In this document: piece after piece, positions 33,807 through 45,300 of the stretch | How positions within the stretch are numbered: position 1 is the stretch's first letter | Layout: the number at the start of each line of letters is the position of its first letter | Assembly: GCA_008501635.1 (NCBI GenBank) | Contig: QQUJ01000019.1 | Span: forward strand, 62,001-126,000 | From: Pseudomonadota bacterium | Lineage (GTDB): Bacteria; Pseudomonadota; Gammaproteobacteria; QQUJ01 | Direction of reading: 5' to 3' | DNA length: 64,000 bases | The notes under the pieces: generated by a model | Seen by the model: only the letters and a program-made list of their open reading frames with translations | Database searches by the model: none | Told to the model about the DNA's origin: nothing | Translations under genes and position numbers: made by a program

Positions 33807-35177
33807 ATGTCGATGTCCTCATTTATGATTTCAGCAGTTTCGTTTCTCGTCGCGATCGGGGTACTGATCACTGTGCACGAGTTCGGGCACTATTGGGTGG
33901 CGCGCAAACTCGGTGTCAAAGTACTGCGTTTTTCAATTGGATTTGGAAAACCGTTGTGGCGAAGAGTGAGTGGACCCGACCAAACGGAGTATGTCATCGC
34001 AGCCATTCCTTTGGGTGGCTATGTGAAAATGCTCGATGAACACGAAGAAAATGTCCCTCCTGAGGAGAGCCATCGCGCTTTCAATCGACAGCAACTCTGG
34101 AAACGCACGGCGATAGTTGCCGCAGGGCCGGTGTTTAATTTCCTGTTCGCAATTTTGGCATACTGGATGGTCTTTATAGGTGGGGTGGAAGGTGCGCGCC
34201 CAGTGGTGGGCGAGGTTGCCGAGAATTCTATAGCCGCTCTGAGCGGATTGCAGCAGGGAGATGAACTGACAAAGGTGGGGGATAAGCAGACTCAGACTTG
34301 GGATATCGCCACTCTGACGCTTTTGGATGAAGCGATGAAAGGCGGTAGAACAGCGGTTCAGGTGCGCAGGGAAGGCGCGCTGCGTATCGTGCAACTCGAC
34401 CTGACGCGTGGTAGCGCTCTTCTCGAAGGGACCTTCATCCTGGAAACGCTCGGCATCACGCCATGGAGGCCGGTACTTCCGGCGGTGCTAGACAGAGTCG
34501 TGAGCGGTGGTGCAGCGGACGCCTCCGGCCTGAAGGGGGGTGACCTGATTCTATCGGTGGATGATCATGCTATATCCAACTGGGCGGAGTGGGTGGCATA
34601 TGTTCAGCGCCATCCGGGACAGCGTATTGTTGTGGGCGTCGAACGAGACGGGGCCAGAATCGAGCTCAATCTGACACCTGAACCGTCATCCAATGAAGCG
34701 AAGGGAACGATTGGTAGAATAGGGGCCTATGTCCGGTTGCCGGAGGGCCTGGGAGAGTCCATGCGCACCGAGGTGCGCTACGGCCCCTTGGACGCATTGG
34801 CGGAATCGCTACGTAAGAGTTGGAGCATGTCAACGTTGATGATCAAGATGTTGGGGAAAATGATCGTTGGTGAGGCATCCGTCGAAAATTTAAGCGGTCC
34901 GATCAGCATCGCGCAGTATGCAGGGCAATCCGCGAGTATTGGGCTGGTTCCCTTCATAATGTTCTTGGCGGTTATAAGTCTGAGCCTTGGTATAATTAAC
35001 CTCTTACCGGTACCCCTCCTTGATGGGGGGCATCTCCTGTACTATCTGATTGAAGCCATAAAAGGGGGGCCACTGTCCGAAACTGCTCAGGCATTGGGAC
35101 AGAGACTCGGCGTCGCATTTCTGGTCGTGTTGATGGGTTTGGCGTTCTATAACGATCTCTCGCGAGTGTTCGGCTAG
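33807..35177 (+). CDS. rseP: Site-2 protease RseP
   Basis: Inner-membrane zinc metalloprotease that makes the second cut in anti-sigma factor RseA and clears signal peptides. The 456 residues have the HEFGH zinc site in the first helix (residues 24-28), two tandem periplasmic PDZ domains (about 115-300) and the C-terminal LLPVPLLDGGHLL. The ATG at 33807 is one of several close in-frame ATGs (33813, 33825). It is followed, as usual, by bamA. Confidence 0.94.
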   Translation: MSMSSFMISAVSFLVAIGVLITVHEFGHYWVARKLGVKVLRFSIGFGKPLWRRVSGPDQTEYVIAAIPLGGYVKMLDEHEENVPPEESHRAFNRQQLWKRTAIVAAGPVFNFLFAILAYWMVFIGGVEGARPVVGEVAENSIAALSGLQQGDELTKVGDKQTQTWDIATLTLLDEAMKGGRTAVQVRREGALRIVQLDLTRGSALLEGTFILETLGITPWRPVLPAVLDRVVSGGAADASGLKGGDLILSVDDHAISNWAEWVAYVQRHPGQRIVVGVERDGARIELNLTPEPSSNEAKGTIGRIGAYVRLPEGLGESMRTEVRYGPLDALAESLRKSWSMSTLMIKMLGKMIVGEASVENLSGPISIAQYAGQSASIGLVPFIMFLAVISLSLGIINLLPVPLLDGGHLLYYLIEAIKGGPLSETAQALGQRLGVAFLVVLMGLAFYNDLSRVFG

Positions 35178-35305
35178 CGCCATTTGAGGAGGCACCTGGT
35201 GTCGTGGTGGGGTGGGCTGGTGTGCTTGGGTTCATCGCCCTGGAGGCGGTTTACTTTCGCAGGCCACACAACTTCTTGGGCCTAAAAACGATAATAGGGG
35301 TGGTT

Positions 35306-37609
35306 GTGGTTCCTACTATACAAGCGTGTCGAAGATTGCTGAGGCTTTGTGTATTGGCGACCTTCCTGGGTTACGCGAGTGCCGGGTGGGGTTTTGAAAC
35401 ATTTTCTGTTTCTGATATTCGTCTGGAGGGCCTGCAGCGAATTTCGGCGGGTACCGTGTTCACCTACCTGCCGGTGAAGGTGGGTGACCCATTAACCCGG
35501 CAAGGAAGTCAGGATGCGGTGCGTGCTCTGTTCAAGACCGGGTTTTTCGAAGATGTTCGGTTGGAACGAGATGGGGATGTGCTTGTTGTATTTGTAAGAG
35601 AACGGCCAGCGTTGGCAGAAATCAACATATCAGGCAACGACAGTATGGATACAGAGGATTTGCTGACGGGCTTGCGGGGAATAGGGTTTTCAGTGGGGCG
35701 GGTATTCAATCAGGCGATATTGGAGCAGGTCGAACAGGAACTGCGGCGACAATATATCAGCCAGGGAAAGTACAGCATTCGGCTGGATTCGGAAGTTGTT
35801 CCTTTGCAACGCAACCGCGTGAAGTTGAATCTTAAAATCGCCGAGGGATGGGTTGCGAAGATAAGGCGAATCAACATCGTTGGCAACACTACCTTTGATG
35901 ACGAGAAACTCCTGGACCAGTTCGAATCGGGTATACCGGGGTCGTTTTCATTCTTTTCCAGCAAGGATGAATACTCGCGGGCAAAAATTGCGGGCGACCT
36001 TGAGAAACTTCGTTCCTACTACCTGGATAGAGGGTTTCTTAATTTCGCAGTGGATTCCACCCAGGTTTCAATAACGCCGGACAAAAAGGACATTTATATA
36101 ACCGTCAATGTTCGTGAAGGTAAAAAATACAATGTCGGTGATGTCAAGGTGGCGGGCGATTTGGTTATAGCTGAAGAAATAGTTCGATCGCTTATAAAGG
36201 TAAAATCGGGTGAAAGTTTCTCACGAAAACTGGTTACAGAATCAGCAGTGGCCGTCACCGAAAGGCTGGGAGACGAGGGATACGCATTCGCCAACGTTAA
36301 TACCATTCCCGAAGTGAATGAAGAAGCGAACGAAGTGAAGCTGACGTTCTTTATTGATCCGGGCAAAAGAATATTTGTCAGGCGCATATCGATTGCAGGA
36401 AACTTCAAGACACATGATGAAGTGATCAGACGCGAATTGAGGCAATACGAAGGCGCCGCCCTGTCGGGAAAATCGCTAAAGCTTTCCAGGGAGAGATTGA
36501 ACAGACTTGGTTTCTTTCAGAGCGTAACTGTAGAAACACCCTCGGTACCGGGTGATGACGACAAAGTAGATATCGTCGTAAAAGTGGTGGAAAAGCCGTC
36601 AGGGAATGTTCTTGCCGCCGTCGGGTACTCCGACACGCAAGGAGTCATTTTTAGCTTCAGCGTCAATCAGGAAAATTTTCTGGGTACGGGCAGCAAGGTC
36701 AGTCTCAAATTCGATAATAGTGATGTCAGCAAAACCTATAGTTTTTCCTACAACAACCCCTATTATACCCAAGATGGCATCAGTCGCGGTTTTAGTGTCT
36801 ATCGGCGCGAGACCGATGCGGGGAGCGCATCCGTTTCCGATTACACATCGGATGAAATTGGCGCAAGCATAAACTACGGCATACCCGTCAGCGAAGTCGA
36901 TCGGTTAGGTGTCGCGCTTGAGATCAAAAACACCGCATTGGATACAACAGCATCAACTCCAACTGAGATCTACGATTTCATCAACACCTATAGCGATAAA
37001 TTTGATACGGCTAAAGTGACCTTCTCTTGGCATAGAGACTCCAGAGATCGTTCTTTTTTTGCCACACAAGGTAGTTCCGCCCGCGCAACGCTTGAGTTGA
37101 CAGGCGGCGATCTGGAGTTCTACAAACTGGGTTATCAACATAGCTGGTTTTACGGCCTGTCGAATAGCATGACACTGGCCCTGAAAGGGGTGTTAGGATT
37201 TGGCGAAGGAATTGGAAAAACCGACGCATTGCCCTTCTTTGAAAACTACTATGCCGGGGGTATAGGATCTGTAAGAGGATTTGATGGCAACTCCCTCGGC
37301 CCAAAGGACTCAAACGGTAATCCAATCGGGGGCAATTTGAAAGTTGTAGGTGGTGCAGAGGTGATATTCGTACCACCTTGGCTTGAAAGCAGTGATTCGG
37401 TCCGCATGGGTCTGTTTCTTGATGTTGGAAACGTGTTTGATACCGTTTCAGGCGAGTATGATGCCAGCGAATTTCGAGCATCAATGGGGGTGGTACTTAA
37501 TTGGTTTTCCCCAATAGGTCCATTAGTATTCAGTTTTGCAGAGCCTATTCAGGAAAAGGCCGGAGATGATATCCAGCAATTTCAGTTCACACTAGGTTTC
37601 GCGTTTTAG
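35306..37609 (+). CDS. bamA: Outer-membrane protein assembly factor BamA
   Basis: Essential beta-barrel that inserts other outer-membrane proteins. With a GTG start at 35306 (AGGGG five bases upstream) the protein has 767 residues: a signal peptide, five POTRA domains (about 30-425) beginning FSVSDIRLEGLQRIS, then a 16-strand barrel. The barrel has the conserved lid-loop motif VRGFDGNSLGP and ends with Phe (QFTLGFAF), the C-terminal signal of barrel proteins. Earlier in-frame starts would mask the signal peptide. skp follows after 14 bp. Confidence 0.95.
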   Translation: MVPTIQACRRLLRLCVLATFLGYASAGWGFETFSVSDIRLEGLQRISAGTVFTYLPVKVGDPLTRQGSQDAVRALFKTGFFEDVRLERDGDVLVVFVRERPALAEINISGNDSMDTEDLLTGLRGIGFSVGRVFNQAILEQVEQELRRQYISQGKYSIRLDSEVVPLQRNRVKLNLKIAEGWVAKIRRINIVGNTTFDDEKLLDQFESGIPGSFSFFSSKDEYSRAKIAGDLEKLRSYYLDRGFLNFAVDSTQVSITPDKKDIYITVNVREGKKYNVGDVKVAGDLVIAEEIVRSLIKVKSGESFSRKLVTESAVAVTERLGDEGYAFANVNTIPEVNEEANEVKLTFFIDPGKRIFVRRISIAGNFKTHDEVIRRELRQYEGAALSGKSLKLSRERLNRLGFFQSVTVETPSVPGDDDKVDIVVKVVEKPSGNVLAAVGYSDTQGVIFSFSVNQENFLGTGSKVSLKFDNSDVSKTYSFSYNNPYYTQDGISRGFSVYRRETDAGSASVSDYTSDEIGASINYGIPVSEVDRLGVALEIKNTALDTTASTPTEIYDFINTYSDKFDTAKVTFSWHRDSRDRSFFATQGSSARATLELTGGDLEFYKLGYQHSWFYGLSNSMTLALKGVLGFGEGIGKTDALPFFENYYAGGIGSVRGFDGNSLGPKDSNGNPIGGNLKVVGGAEVIFVPPWLESSDSVRMGLFLDVGNVFDTVSGEYDASEFRASMGVVLNWFSPIGPLVFSFAEPIQEKAGDDIQQFQFTLGFAF

Positions 37610-37623
37610 AGGGGGCACGTGCG

Positions 37624-38151
37624 ATGAGGTTCACGTCGAAAGTAGCAGCGGTAAAAACGGTCGCCTTTTTATGCGCTTTGATTTCTCCAATGGCGATTGG
37701 TGCACAGGATTTAAAGGTAGGATTCGTAAACGCGGCACAATTGCTGGAAAAGGCTCCACAGGCAGATGCGGCACGAGCAAACCTGGAAAAGGAATTTGCG
37801 CCGCGAGACAGGAGATTGGTAGCAGAACAGAAGGAATTGCGTCAATTGGAAGAAAAGCTCAGCAAAGACGGCGCCATAATGAGCGATGCAGAACGAAAGA
37901 AAATTGAGAGAGATATACTTTCCGGGAAGCGGGATTTGAAACGCTCGCGGGATGAGTTCAGGGAAGATTTGAACATACGACGCAACGAGGAATTGGCCAA
38001 ACTGCAGAAGTTGGTAGTCGAGTCCATCCGGGCACTGGCAAACGAGGGGGGCTATGATCTGGTGCTGACCGATGGAGTTCTGTACGCCAGCGATAACGTT
38101 GATATCACTTCACTCGTTTTAGAAAAGTTGAAGAAAGAAGCAACCAAATAG
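37624..38151 (+). CDS. skp: Periplasmic chaperone Skp (OmpH)
   Basis: Trimeric holdase that carries unfolded outer-membrane proteins to the Bam complex. The 175 residues have a signal peptide of about 27 residues (ending IGAQ), the short beta segment KVGFVNAAQLLEKAPQ, a long charged helical hairpin (60-130) and the C-terminal YDLVLTDGVLYAS. The setting between bamA and lpxD is the classical one. Confidence 0.94.
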   Translation: MRFTSKVAAVKTVAFLCALISPMAIGAQDLKVGFVNAAQLLEKAPQADAARANLEKEFAPRDRRLVAEQKELRQLEEKLSKDGAIMSDAERKKIERDILSGKRDLKRSRDEFREDLNIRRNEELAKLQKLVVESIRALANEGGYDLVLTDGVLYASDNVDITSLVLEKLKKEATK

Positions 38152-38165
38152 GCACGACGATCCAG

Positions 38166-39203
38166 ATGGGTGAGATCACTCTGGGGGAGTTGGCACAATA
38201 CCTTGGATTGCAACTCGAGGGTGATCCGGGGATTGTCATCAGGCGAGCGGCCTCCCTGGAGAGCGCCAAGTCTGGCGATATTTCGTTCGTCGGGAGCGCC
38301 AAGCACAAAAAGGCACTTGCCGACTGTGGGGCAAGTGCGCTGATAGTACATCAGGAACTGGGCAGCGAATTTATTGGTAACACACTCATCTCGAACAACC
38401 CGTACGCTGATTTTGCACGTGCAGTTAATCTCATTACACCGACGGAGATCAAAAGTGGTGTTCACGAAACTGCGGTAATCGACCCATCGGCGAGCTTGGC
38501 GAAAAGCGTTTATGTTGGACCTAATGCAGTAGTGGAACAGGGGGTAGTGGTCGGGGAGAAAACATCCATAGGACCAAACTGTGTAATAGGCGCCAGAAGT
38601 GAATTGGGATCCGAATGTAGTTTGAAAGCCAATGTAAGCATTGCACACGATGTTTGTATCGGCGATCGGGTGCTGGTTCACCAGGGAGCAGTGATTGGTG
38701 CGGACGGGTTCGGACTGGCCAAGGACGGGATTGCGTGGCTGAAAATTCCGCAGATAGGCCGCGTAGTAATCGGCAATGATGTTGAGATAGGCGCCAATAC
38801 AACGATCGATCGAGGAGCGCTGGACGACACCTACATAGCCGATGGCGTCAAACTCGATAATCAAATACAGATTGCGCACAATGTGCGCATCGGGGCACAT
38901 ACGGCAATAGCCGCCTGCGCAGGCATCGCGGGAAGTGCAAAGATAGGCAGTAATTGCACTATTGGAGGCGCAGCGGTGGTGCTGGGGCATCTCGAAATTG
39001 CAGATGATGTACATATAACGGCAATGTCGCTTGTAACAAAGTCAATAGAAAAACCCGGTGTTTACTCATCAGGAACACCCCTGCAATCAAATGCCGAATG
39101 GCACAGAAATTACGTCCGCTTTAAGCAACTCGACGATATGGCGAAACGCCTGAAGGCACTCGAACGAAAAGTCGAGGGTTACGATCAGGAGGGTTCGAGT
39201 TGA
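38166..39203 (+). CDS. lpxD: UDP-3-O-acyl-glucosamine N-acyltransferase LpxD
   Basis: Third enzyme of lipid A synthesis, N-acylating UDP-3-O-acylglucosamine with acyl-ACP. The 345 residues have the N-terminal uridine-binding domain (about 1-100), the left-handed beta-helix of hexapeptide repeats (100-315) with [14 protein letters not shown] that contains the catalytic-type His, and a C-terminal helix. It lies between skp and fabZ as in most gammaproteobacteria. Confidence 0.96.
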   Translation: MGEITLGELAQYLGLQLEGDPGIVIRRAASLESAKSGDISFVGSAKHKKALADCGASALIVHQELGSEFIGNTLISNNPYADFARAVNLITPTEIKSGVHETAVIDPSASLAKSVYVGPNAVVEQGVVVGEKTSIGPNCVIGARSELGSECSLKANVSIAHDVCIGDRVLVHQGAVIGADGFGLAKDGIAWLKIPQIGRVVIGNDVEIGANTTIDRGALDDTYIADGVKLDNQIQIAHNVRIGAHTAIAACAGIAGSAKIGSNCTIGGAAVVLGHLEIADDVHITAMSLVTKSIEKPGVYSSGTPLQSNAEWHRNYVRFKQLDDMAKRLKALERKVEGYDQEGSS

Positions 39204-39231
39204 GTGTTCTAATGACTCCATGGAGGTTTCT

Positions 39232-39678
39232 TTGAGCGTTTTAGATATTCACCAGATTCGCGAATTCTTGCCTCATCGCTATCCCTTTTTGTTGATAGAT
39301 AGGGTGATCGAATCGGAACCTGGAAAACGACTGGTCGCGTTAAAGAACGTGACAGTCAATGAGCCATTCTTTCAGGGGCATTTTCCGATCAAACCCGTAA
39401 TGCCAGGCGTTCTGATAATGGAAGCAATGGCACAAGCAACCGGGATGCTCGCGTTTTTGACGGCGCCCGAGGAAGTATCAGGTAACAAACTCTACTACTT
39501 TGCCGGCATGGACAACGTCCGGTTCAAGCGCACGGTCGAGCCGGGGGATCAGCTCTTTCTTGAGGTGGAGCTCAATAAGTGTAAACGCGGGATATGGATG
39601 TTCTCGGGGGTCGCAAAGGTGGATGGTAAGACTGCAGCCTCCGGGGATCTGATGGGCGCTATAAAGGATCTAGAGTAG
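39232..39678 (+). CDS. fabZ: 3-hydroxyacyl-ACP dehydratase FabZ
   Basis: Hot-dog-fold dehydratase of fatty-acid elongation that competes with LpxA and LpxD for hydroxyacyl-ACP. The 148 residues have the catalytic pair His50 (FQGHFP) and Glu64 (LIMEAMAQ). The TTG at 39232 is preferred: GGAGG lies five bases upstream and the protein then begins [18 protein letters not shown], as in relatives. An ATG at 39220 overlaps that ribosome binding site. The stop shares one base with the lpxA start. Confidence 0.95.
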   Translation: MSVLDIHQIREFLPHRYPFLLIDRVIESEPGKRLVALKNVTVNEPFFQGHFPIKPVMPGVLIMEAMAQATGMLAFLTAPEEVSGNKLYYFAGMDNVRFKRTVEPGDQLFLEVELNKCKRGIWMFSGVAKVDGKTAASGDLMGAIKDLE

Positions 39679-40448
39679 TGATACATCCATCTGCCTTGAT
39701 AGACGGGAAAGCTGAGATCGCCGCGGGGGTCACGATTGGCCCTTTTACTGTGGTCGGTCCAGGAGTCGTAATTGAAGAGGGCTGCCACATCGGATCGCAT
39801 GTGGTTATACAAGGACCTACTCATATTGGCAGAGACAACAGAATCCATCAATTTGCATCGCTCGGTGATGCCCCGCAGGACAAGGGCTACAAAGGTGATC
39901 CAACACGGCTGGAAGTCGGTGATCGAAACGTCATTCGTGAATATGTGACACTCAACCGCGGTACCGTGAACGGAAATGGGGTGACCCGCCTGGGTAACGA
40001 TAACTATATGATGGCGTATAGTCATCTTGCCCATGATTGCCAGGTTGGCAATAACACCATTTTTGCCAATGCGGCTTCCCTGGCTGGACATGTCACGGTT
40101 GACGACTGGGTTATTATGGGCGGCTTTGCGATCGTTCATCAATTCTGCCGCATAGGTGCGCACAGCTTTTGTGCACTGGGTAGTGTGATCTTCAAGGACG
40201 TGCCTCCCTTCGCGACCGTTTCTGGCAATCCGGCAAGTCCGCATGGAATCAATGCCGAAGGTTTGCGCCGCCGGGGTTTTTCCCAGGAAACAATTCAACA
40301 CATACGCATCGCCCATAAAACACTCTATAAATCTAAGCTGCCACTGGCCAAGGCACAGGAAGAGTTAGTGGAGATGGGAAAAATATGCAATGAAGTAGCT
40401 TCCATCGAACGGTTCATCAGCCAGTCTCGGCGCAGTATCGTGCGCTGA
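39678..40448 (+). CDS. lpxA: UDP-N-acetylglucosamine O-acyltransferase LpxA
   Basis: First step of lipid A synthesis. The 256 residues form a left-handed beta-helix of hexapeptide repeats starting IHPSALIDGKAEIAAGVTIGPF. The catalytic His lies in SHLAHDCQVGNN, and a C-terminal helical domain follows. The GTG start overlaps the last base of the fabZ stop, so translation is coupled. Confidence 0.96.
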   Translation: MIHPSALIDGKAEIAAGVTIGPFTVVGPGVVIEEGCHIGSHVVIQGPTHIGRDNRIHQFASLGDAPQDKGYKGDPTRLEVGDRNVIREYVTLNRGTVNGNGVTRLGNDNYMMAYSHLAHDCQVGNNTIFANAASLAGHVTVDDWVIMGGFAIVHQFCRIGAHSFCALGSVIFKDVPPFATVSGNPASPHGINAEGLRRRGFSQETIQHIRIAHKTLYKSKLPLAKAQEELVEMGKICNEVASIERFISQSRRSIVR

Positions 40449-40470
40449 GTACAGGCCATCGGGAAACCAA

Positions 40471-41637
40471 GTGGAGAAGAGCGGCGTGTCGACGCTGCGG
40501 GTTGGCATAGTAGCCGGAGAGACATCTGGAGATCTTTTAGGTGCCGGCTTGATTCGCGCTATGCGCTTACAACACCCGAGTATCGAGTTCGAGGGTATCG
40601 CCGGGCCGCAGATGATCTCCGAAGGCTGCCGAGCACTCTACCCTGCAGAAAAACTCTCGCTCCTGGGTCTCGTAGAAGTTCTTGGGCATTTACCCGAAGT
40701 ACTCCGCATTCGAAAACGTTTGGTCAAACATTTTTCTCACGCGCCACCTGATGTTTTCATTGGCATCGATGCGCCCGATTTCAATCTCAACCTTGAACGT
40801 CACCTTCGGGCGAAGGGAATACCAACGGTTCATTATGTCAGTCCCACTGTATGGGCCTGGCGCACATATCGTATCCACAGCATAGCCCGTGCAGTTGATC
40901 TGATGCTCACGGTGTTTCCTTTCGAAGCTGAGTTCTACAGGGAGCACAATATTCCCGTCCGCTTTGTCGGTCATCCCCTGGCTGATTTGATACCGCTGGT
41001 CAGTGATCGCCTGGAGGCGCGGCGGGATCTAGGCCTATCATCGCGCGGACAGATTGTCGCCTTGCTCCCGGGTAGCCGCTCCAGTGAACTCAAGTATCTC
41101 GGGTCGCGTTTCGTTGCGACCGTCGATTGGTGTCGACAGCGAAAACCGAATCTCGGGTTTATAGCTCCGATGGCAAGTCCAAAGATACGCGGCATGTTTG
41201 AAGCTTTCATCGCGCAATATGATGAAAAGCTTCCCATTACCCTGATTGATGGCCACTCAAGAGAAGTCATGGAAGCAGCGGATGTTGTGCTGGCGGCGTC
41301 GGGCACGGCAACCTTGGAAGCCATGCTCCTCAAGCGACCGATGGTGGTTGCCTACAGAATGGCGTTTCTGACGCAATTGATGATGCGTCGCCTGCTTAAA
41401 GTCCCGAATTTCTCCCTTCCCAATCTTTTGGCGGGACGAGAGGTAGTGCAAGAGTTCTTTCAAAACGATGTCGATCCTGAAAAGCTGGGCCCCGCAGTGC
41501 TGTCCTTCCTTGATAATCCGGATCGGACCCATGAATTGCAGGAGACCTTCGCGGAAATTCATTTTCAGTTGCGCAAAGATGCGAGCAAACAGGCCGCCAG
41601 CGCGGTTCTCGAGTTGGTCGGCACTAAAGGGCGATGA
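40471..41637 (+). CDS. lpxB: Lipid A disaccharide synthase LpxB
   Basis: GT19 glycosyltransferase that joins lipid X and UDP-diacylglucosamine. The 388 residues carry the family start [26 protein letters not shown] and PGSRSSEL. The GTG at 40471 lacks a clear ribosome binding site; a GTG at 40486 with GGAGAAGAG upstream is a good alternative and gives a more typical N terminus. rnhB starts two bases after its stop. Confidence 0.95.
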   Translation: MEKSGVSTLRVGIVAGETSGDLLGAGLIRAMRLQHPSIEFEGIAGPQMISEGCRALYPAEKLSLLGLVEVLGHLPEVLRIRKRLVKHFSHAPPDVFIGIDAPDFNLNLERHLRAKGIPTVHYVSPTVWAWRTYRIHSIARAVDLMLTVFPFEAEFYREHNIPVRFVGHPLADLIPLVSDRLEARRDLGLSSRGQIVALLPGSRSSELKYLGSRFVATVDWCRQRKPNLGFIAPMASPKIRGMFEAFIAQYDEKLPITLIDGHSREVMEAADVVLAASGTATLEAMLLKRPMVVAYRMAFLTQLMMRRLLKVPNFSLPNLLAGREVVQEFFQNDVDPEKLGPAVLSFLDNPDRTHELQETFAEIHFQLRKDASKQAASAVLELVGTKGR

Positions 41638-41638
41638 T

Positions 41639-42223
41639 GTGACTGTAGAACTTCAAGCACTCGTGGCAGGTGTGGACGAGGCAGGCAGGGGACCGCTGGC
41701 TGGACCTGTTGTCGCCGCCGCAGTGATTCTTGACCCGCTTCGCCCCATCGAGGGTTTGACCGATTCAAAAAAACTAGGCAGCAAACGCCGAGCGTTTTTG
41801 GAGAAGCAGATCATTGCAAATGCGCTTTGTTGGTCTGTGGCGCGTGTGGAGGCTGCGGAGATTGATCGCATCAATATATTGCAAGCTACACTGCTCGCGA
41901 TGCGCAAGGCAGTCATGGCATTGGCACAACAACCAACCCGAGTGCTGGTGGACGGTAATCATTGCCCTGATCTGGAAGTGCCTGTTGAGGCGATCGTCAA
42001 AGGTGATTTGACGGAGGCAGCCATATCTGCTGCCTCGATTCTGGCCAAAGAGTCACGAGATCGCATCATGCGGGAGCTTGATGAACAATACCCGGGATAT
42101 GGATTATGCGAGCACATGGGGTATCCGACTAAAAGACATATCATGGCTTTGGGCCTGCATGGTCCCTGCCAGGAGCACCGGCGCAGTTTCGCCCCCGTTC
42201 GTCGTCTTGTATCGACGAAGTGA
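41639..42223 (+). CDS. rnhB: Ribonuclease HII
   Basis: Removes ribonucleotides and RNA primers from RNA-DNA hybrids. The 194 residues contain the catalytic [17 protein letters not shown] and TDSKKLG, with further acidic residues in VLVDGNH. The GTG at 41639 has AAAGG eight bases upstream and starts directly before the conserved region; a longer frame inside lpxB is not supported. Order lpxB-rnhB-dnaE is standard. Confidence 0.95.
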   Translation: MTVELQALVAGVDEAGRGPLAGPVVAAAVILDPLRPIEGLTDSKKLGSKRRAFLEKQIIANALCWSVARVEAAEIDRINILQATLLAMRKAVMALAQQPTRVLVDGNHCPDLEVPVEAIVKGDLTEAAISAASILAKESRDRIMRELDEQYPGYGLCEHMGYPTKRHIMALGLHGPCQEHRRSFAPVRRLVSTK

Positions 42224-42322
42224 TCGCAGGCATTTCGCAGGTATGGACACACATCGGAATAGATGAGGACCGTGATTGTCGATGAGCACCATCCACAACG
42301 GTAGCTGAACAGTGCGAGTTCG

Positions 42323-45300
42323 ATGAAGCAAACGCCCTTCGTACATTTACGACTCCATACCGAATACTCGTTGGTAGATGGTGTGGTACGCATCAAACCC
42401 TTGATAGATGCGGTTGCGGGACATGGAATGGGCGCGGTCGCCGTTACGGATCAAACCAACCTTTTTGCGATGGTCAAGTTCTATAAGGCAGCGTTAAAGG
42501 GCGGGATAAAGCCAATCGTTGGTGTCGATCTCTGGCTCCGTCCTCATGATGAGTCCCTTGTTCCCGCTCGTGTCACCTTGTTGTGTCAGCATGCCCAGGG
42601 TTATCGCCACCTGACTCGCCTGGTGTCGCGTGGTTATCTGGAAGGGCAGCATCGCGGCGTGCCGATGATCGATTCGGCGTGGCTCGCCGAGGAGGGAGTG
42701 GATGGCTTGATAGCGCTTTCCGGCGGGGTGAATGGTGAGATCGGCCGTGCGTTGTTCGGTGGGCGAAGCGAGGAGGGAGCGATGCTCATCGACCGCTATC
42801 AAAACTTGTTCGGCGACCGCTTCTATATGGAAGTCTGGCGAACAGAACGTGACGGGGAGGAGGAGTATCTGCATCAAGCAGTGGATCTTGCAACCCGACA
42901 TGGGGTTCCAATCGTGGCAACGAATGATGTGCGATTTCTGCGTAACGACGAGTTTGAAACCCACGAAGCACGGGTTTGTATCCATGATGGACGCACCCTG
43001 AATGATCCTCGCCGCCAACATCGCTACAGTCCGGAACAGTATCTCAAATCGCCCCAGGAAATGGCCGAACTGTTTGCCGATCTGCCCGAGGCGCTTGCCA
43101 ACTCGGTAGAGATAGCCAAACGCTGCAATCTCGAACTGACGCTGGGTGAAAATTACCTGCCGGAATTCCCGGTTCCCTCGGGGATGACGGAGGATCAGTT
43201 CTTCAGACGCGAAGCGGAGCAGGGGCTGGAACAGCGGTTGAAGAAAACCCGAATTCTCCACGATGGGCAACTCCCGTTGCCGGAGGCGGAGTACCGAGCA
43301 CGATTGAAGCACGAACTGGAAGTCATCACCCAGATGGGTTTTCCCGGCTATTTCCTGATCGTTGCCGATTTTATTCGCTGGGCGCGGGAGAACGGTGTTC
43401 CGGTGGGACCTGGGCGTGGATCCGGAGCCGGCTCGTTGGTCGCCTATTGCTTGGGTATCACGGATCTCGACCCCCTGACGTACGATCTTCTCTTCGAACG
43501 TTTCCTCAATCCTGAACGCGTGTCGATGCCGGATTTCGATATCGACTTCTGCATGGAGGGGCGTGATCGGGTTATTGAGTATGTCGCACAACGGTACGGT
43601 CGAGACCGCGTCAGCCAAATCATCACTTACGGAAGCATGGCTGCTCGTGCTGTGGTCCGGGACGTGGGCCGCGTGCTCGGACACCCCTACGGCTTTGTTG
43701 ATCGAGTCGCCAAACTGATTCCCTTCGAACTCGGCATAACCCTTGATAAGGCGCTTGAGCAAAGTGAGGAACTGCGCACCGGTTACGACACCGATGAAGA
43801 GATACGAACGCTCATCGATCTCGCCCGTTCCCTGGAGGGAATTACCCGTAACGCCGGCAAACACGCTGGCGGCGTGGTCATAGCACCCTCGGTGCTCACC
43901 GATTTTGCACCTCTCTACTGTGAACAGGGTGGCGGAGGACTGGTGACCCAGTTCGACAAAGATGACGTCGAAGCAGTGGGTTTGGTCAAGTTTGATTTCC
44001 TGGGCTTGCGCACCTTAACCATCATCGATTGGGCCCTCAGGACCATCAACAGCGGCAGAACGGCGAACGGTGCCGACCCAGTGGATATCACCACAATCGC
44101 TCTTGATGATCCCCCGACCTTCACGCTGTTGAAGCGTTGTGCCACAACGGCGGTTTTTCAGTTGGAATCGCGGGGCATGAAAGATCTGATCAAGCGCCTG
44201 CAGCCCGATTGCTTCGAAGATATCGTTGCGCTGGTAGCCCTGTTTCGTCCCGGGCCGCTGCAGTCTGGCATGGTCGATGACTTCATCAATCGCAAGCACG
44301 GACGGGCGAAAGTCGACTATCCCCACCCGGAGCTGGAACCGATTCTCAAACCCACCTACGGCGTTATTCTCTATCAGGAACAGGTGATGCAGATCGCCCA
44401 GGTGCTGGCCGGGTACACGCTGGGCGGCGCGGATTTGCTGCGCAGAGCAATGGGCAAGAAGAAACCCGAAGAGATGGCCGAGCAGCGCAGCATCTTTCTC
44501 GCGGGAGCGGCAAAAAGGAAAGTTGAGGAGAAGACCTCGGGGCATATCTTCGACCTCATGGAGAAATTCGCCGGATACGGTTTCAACAAGTCCCACTCAG
44601 CGGCCTACGCGCTGGTCTCCTACCAGACTGCCTGGTTAAAAGCTCACTATCCGGCCGCGTTTATGGCCGCGGTGCTTTCCGCGGATATGGACAATACCGA
44701 TAAAGTGGTGGGAATGATAAACGAGTGCCATAACCTGTCGCTGGAAGTTCTCTCGCCCGATATCAACAGTTCGGAATATGCATTCAGTGCCATTGATGAG
44801 GCGCGGATCCGGTATGGCCTGGGGGCTATCAAAGGGGTGGGACAGGCGGCGCTGGAGGGCATCGTTGCCGAGCGCACACAACACGGTCGCTTTAAGGATC
44901 TTTCGGAGTTCTGTCGTCGAATTGATCAACGCAAGGTCAATCGACGGGTTCTCGAGGCGTTGATACGTGCGGGAGCTCTCGATGCTTTGGGAGCCAATCG
45001 GGCCACCCTGATGGCGCAGCTCCCGACCGCGCTGCAGATGGCGGTACAACACACCGCGATGGAAGCGGTGGGTCAGGTGGACCTTTTCGGGCTTGCCGAC
45101 AATGGCGCGGGGACGACGCAGGCCATACCCGAGGCGCTCCTGGAGCTTGAAGAGTGGGATGAAGAACAGCGTTTGGCAGCCGAAAAAGAGACCTTGGGAC
45201 TGTATCTGACGGGACACCCCATCCTGCGCTATGAAGCGGAATTGAGTCGATTCACCAGCGGGCGGATCGCTGATTTTATCGGCGACGAAGATACGGGTAA

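Noticed and set aside
35178-35305. Possible sigma-E promoter before bamA
   Set aside because: CACAACTT resembles a -35 element, but no matching -10 (TCTGA or TCAAA type) occurs at a suitable distance.
42494-43864. Long open frame antisense to dnaE (456 codons)
   Set aside because: It lies wholly within dnaE on the other strand, has no family resemblance, and follows from the codon bias of a G+C-rich gene.
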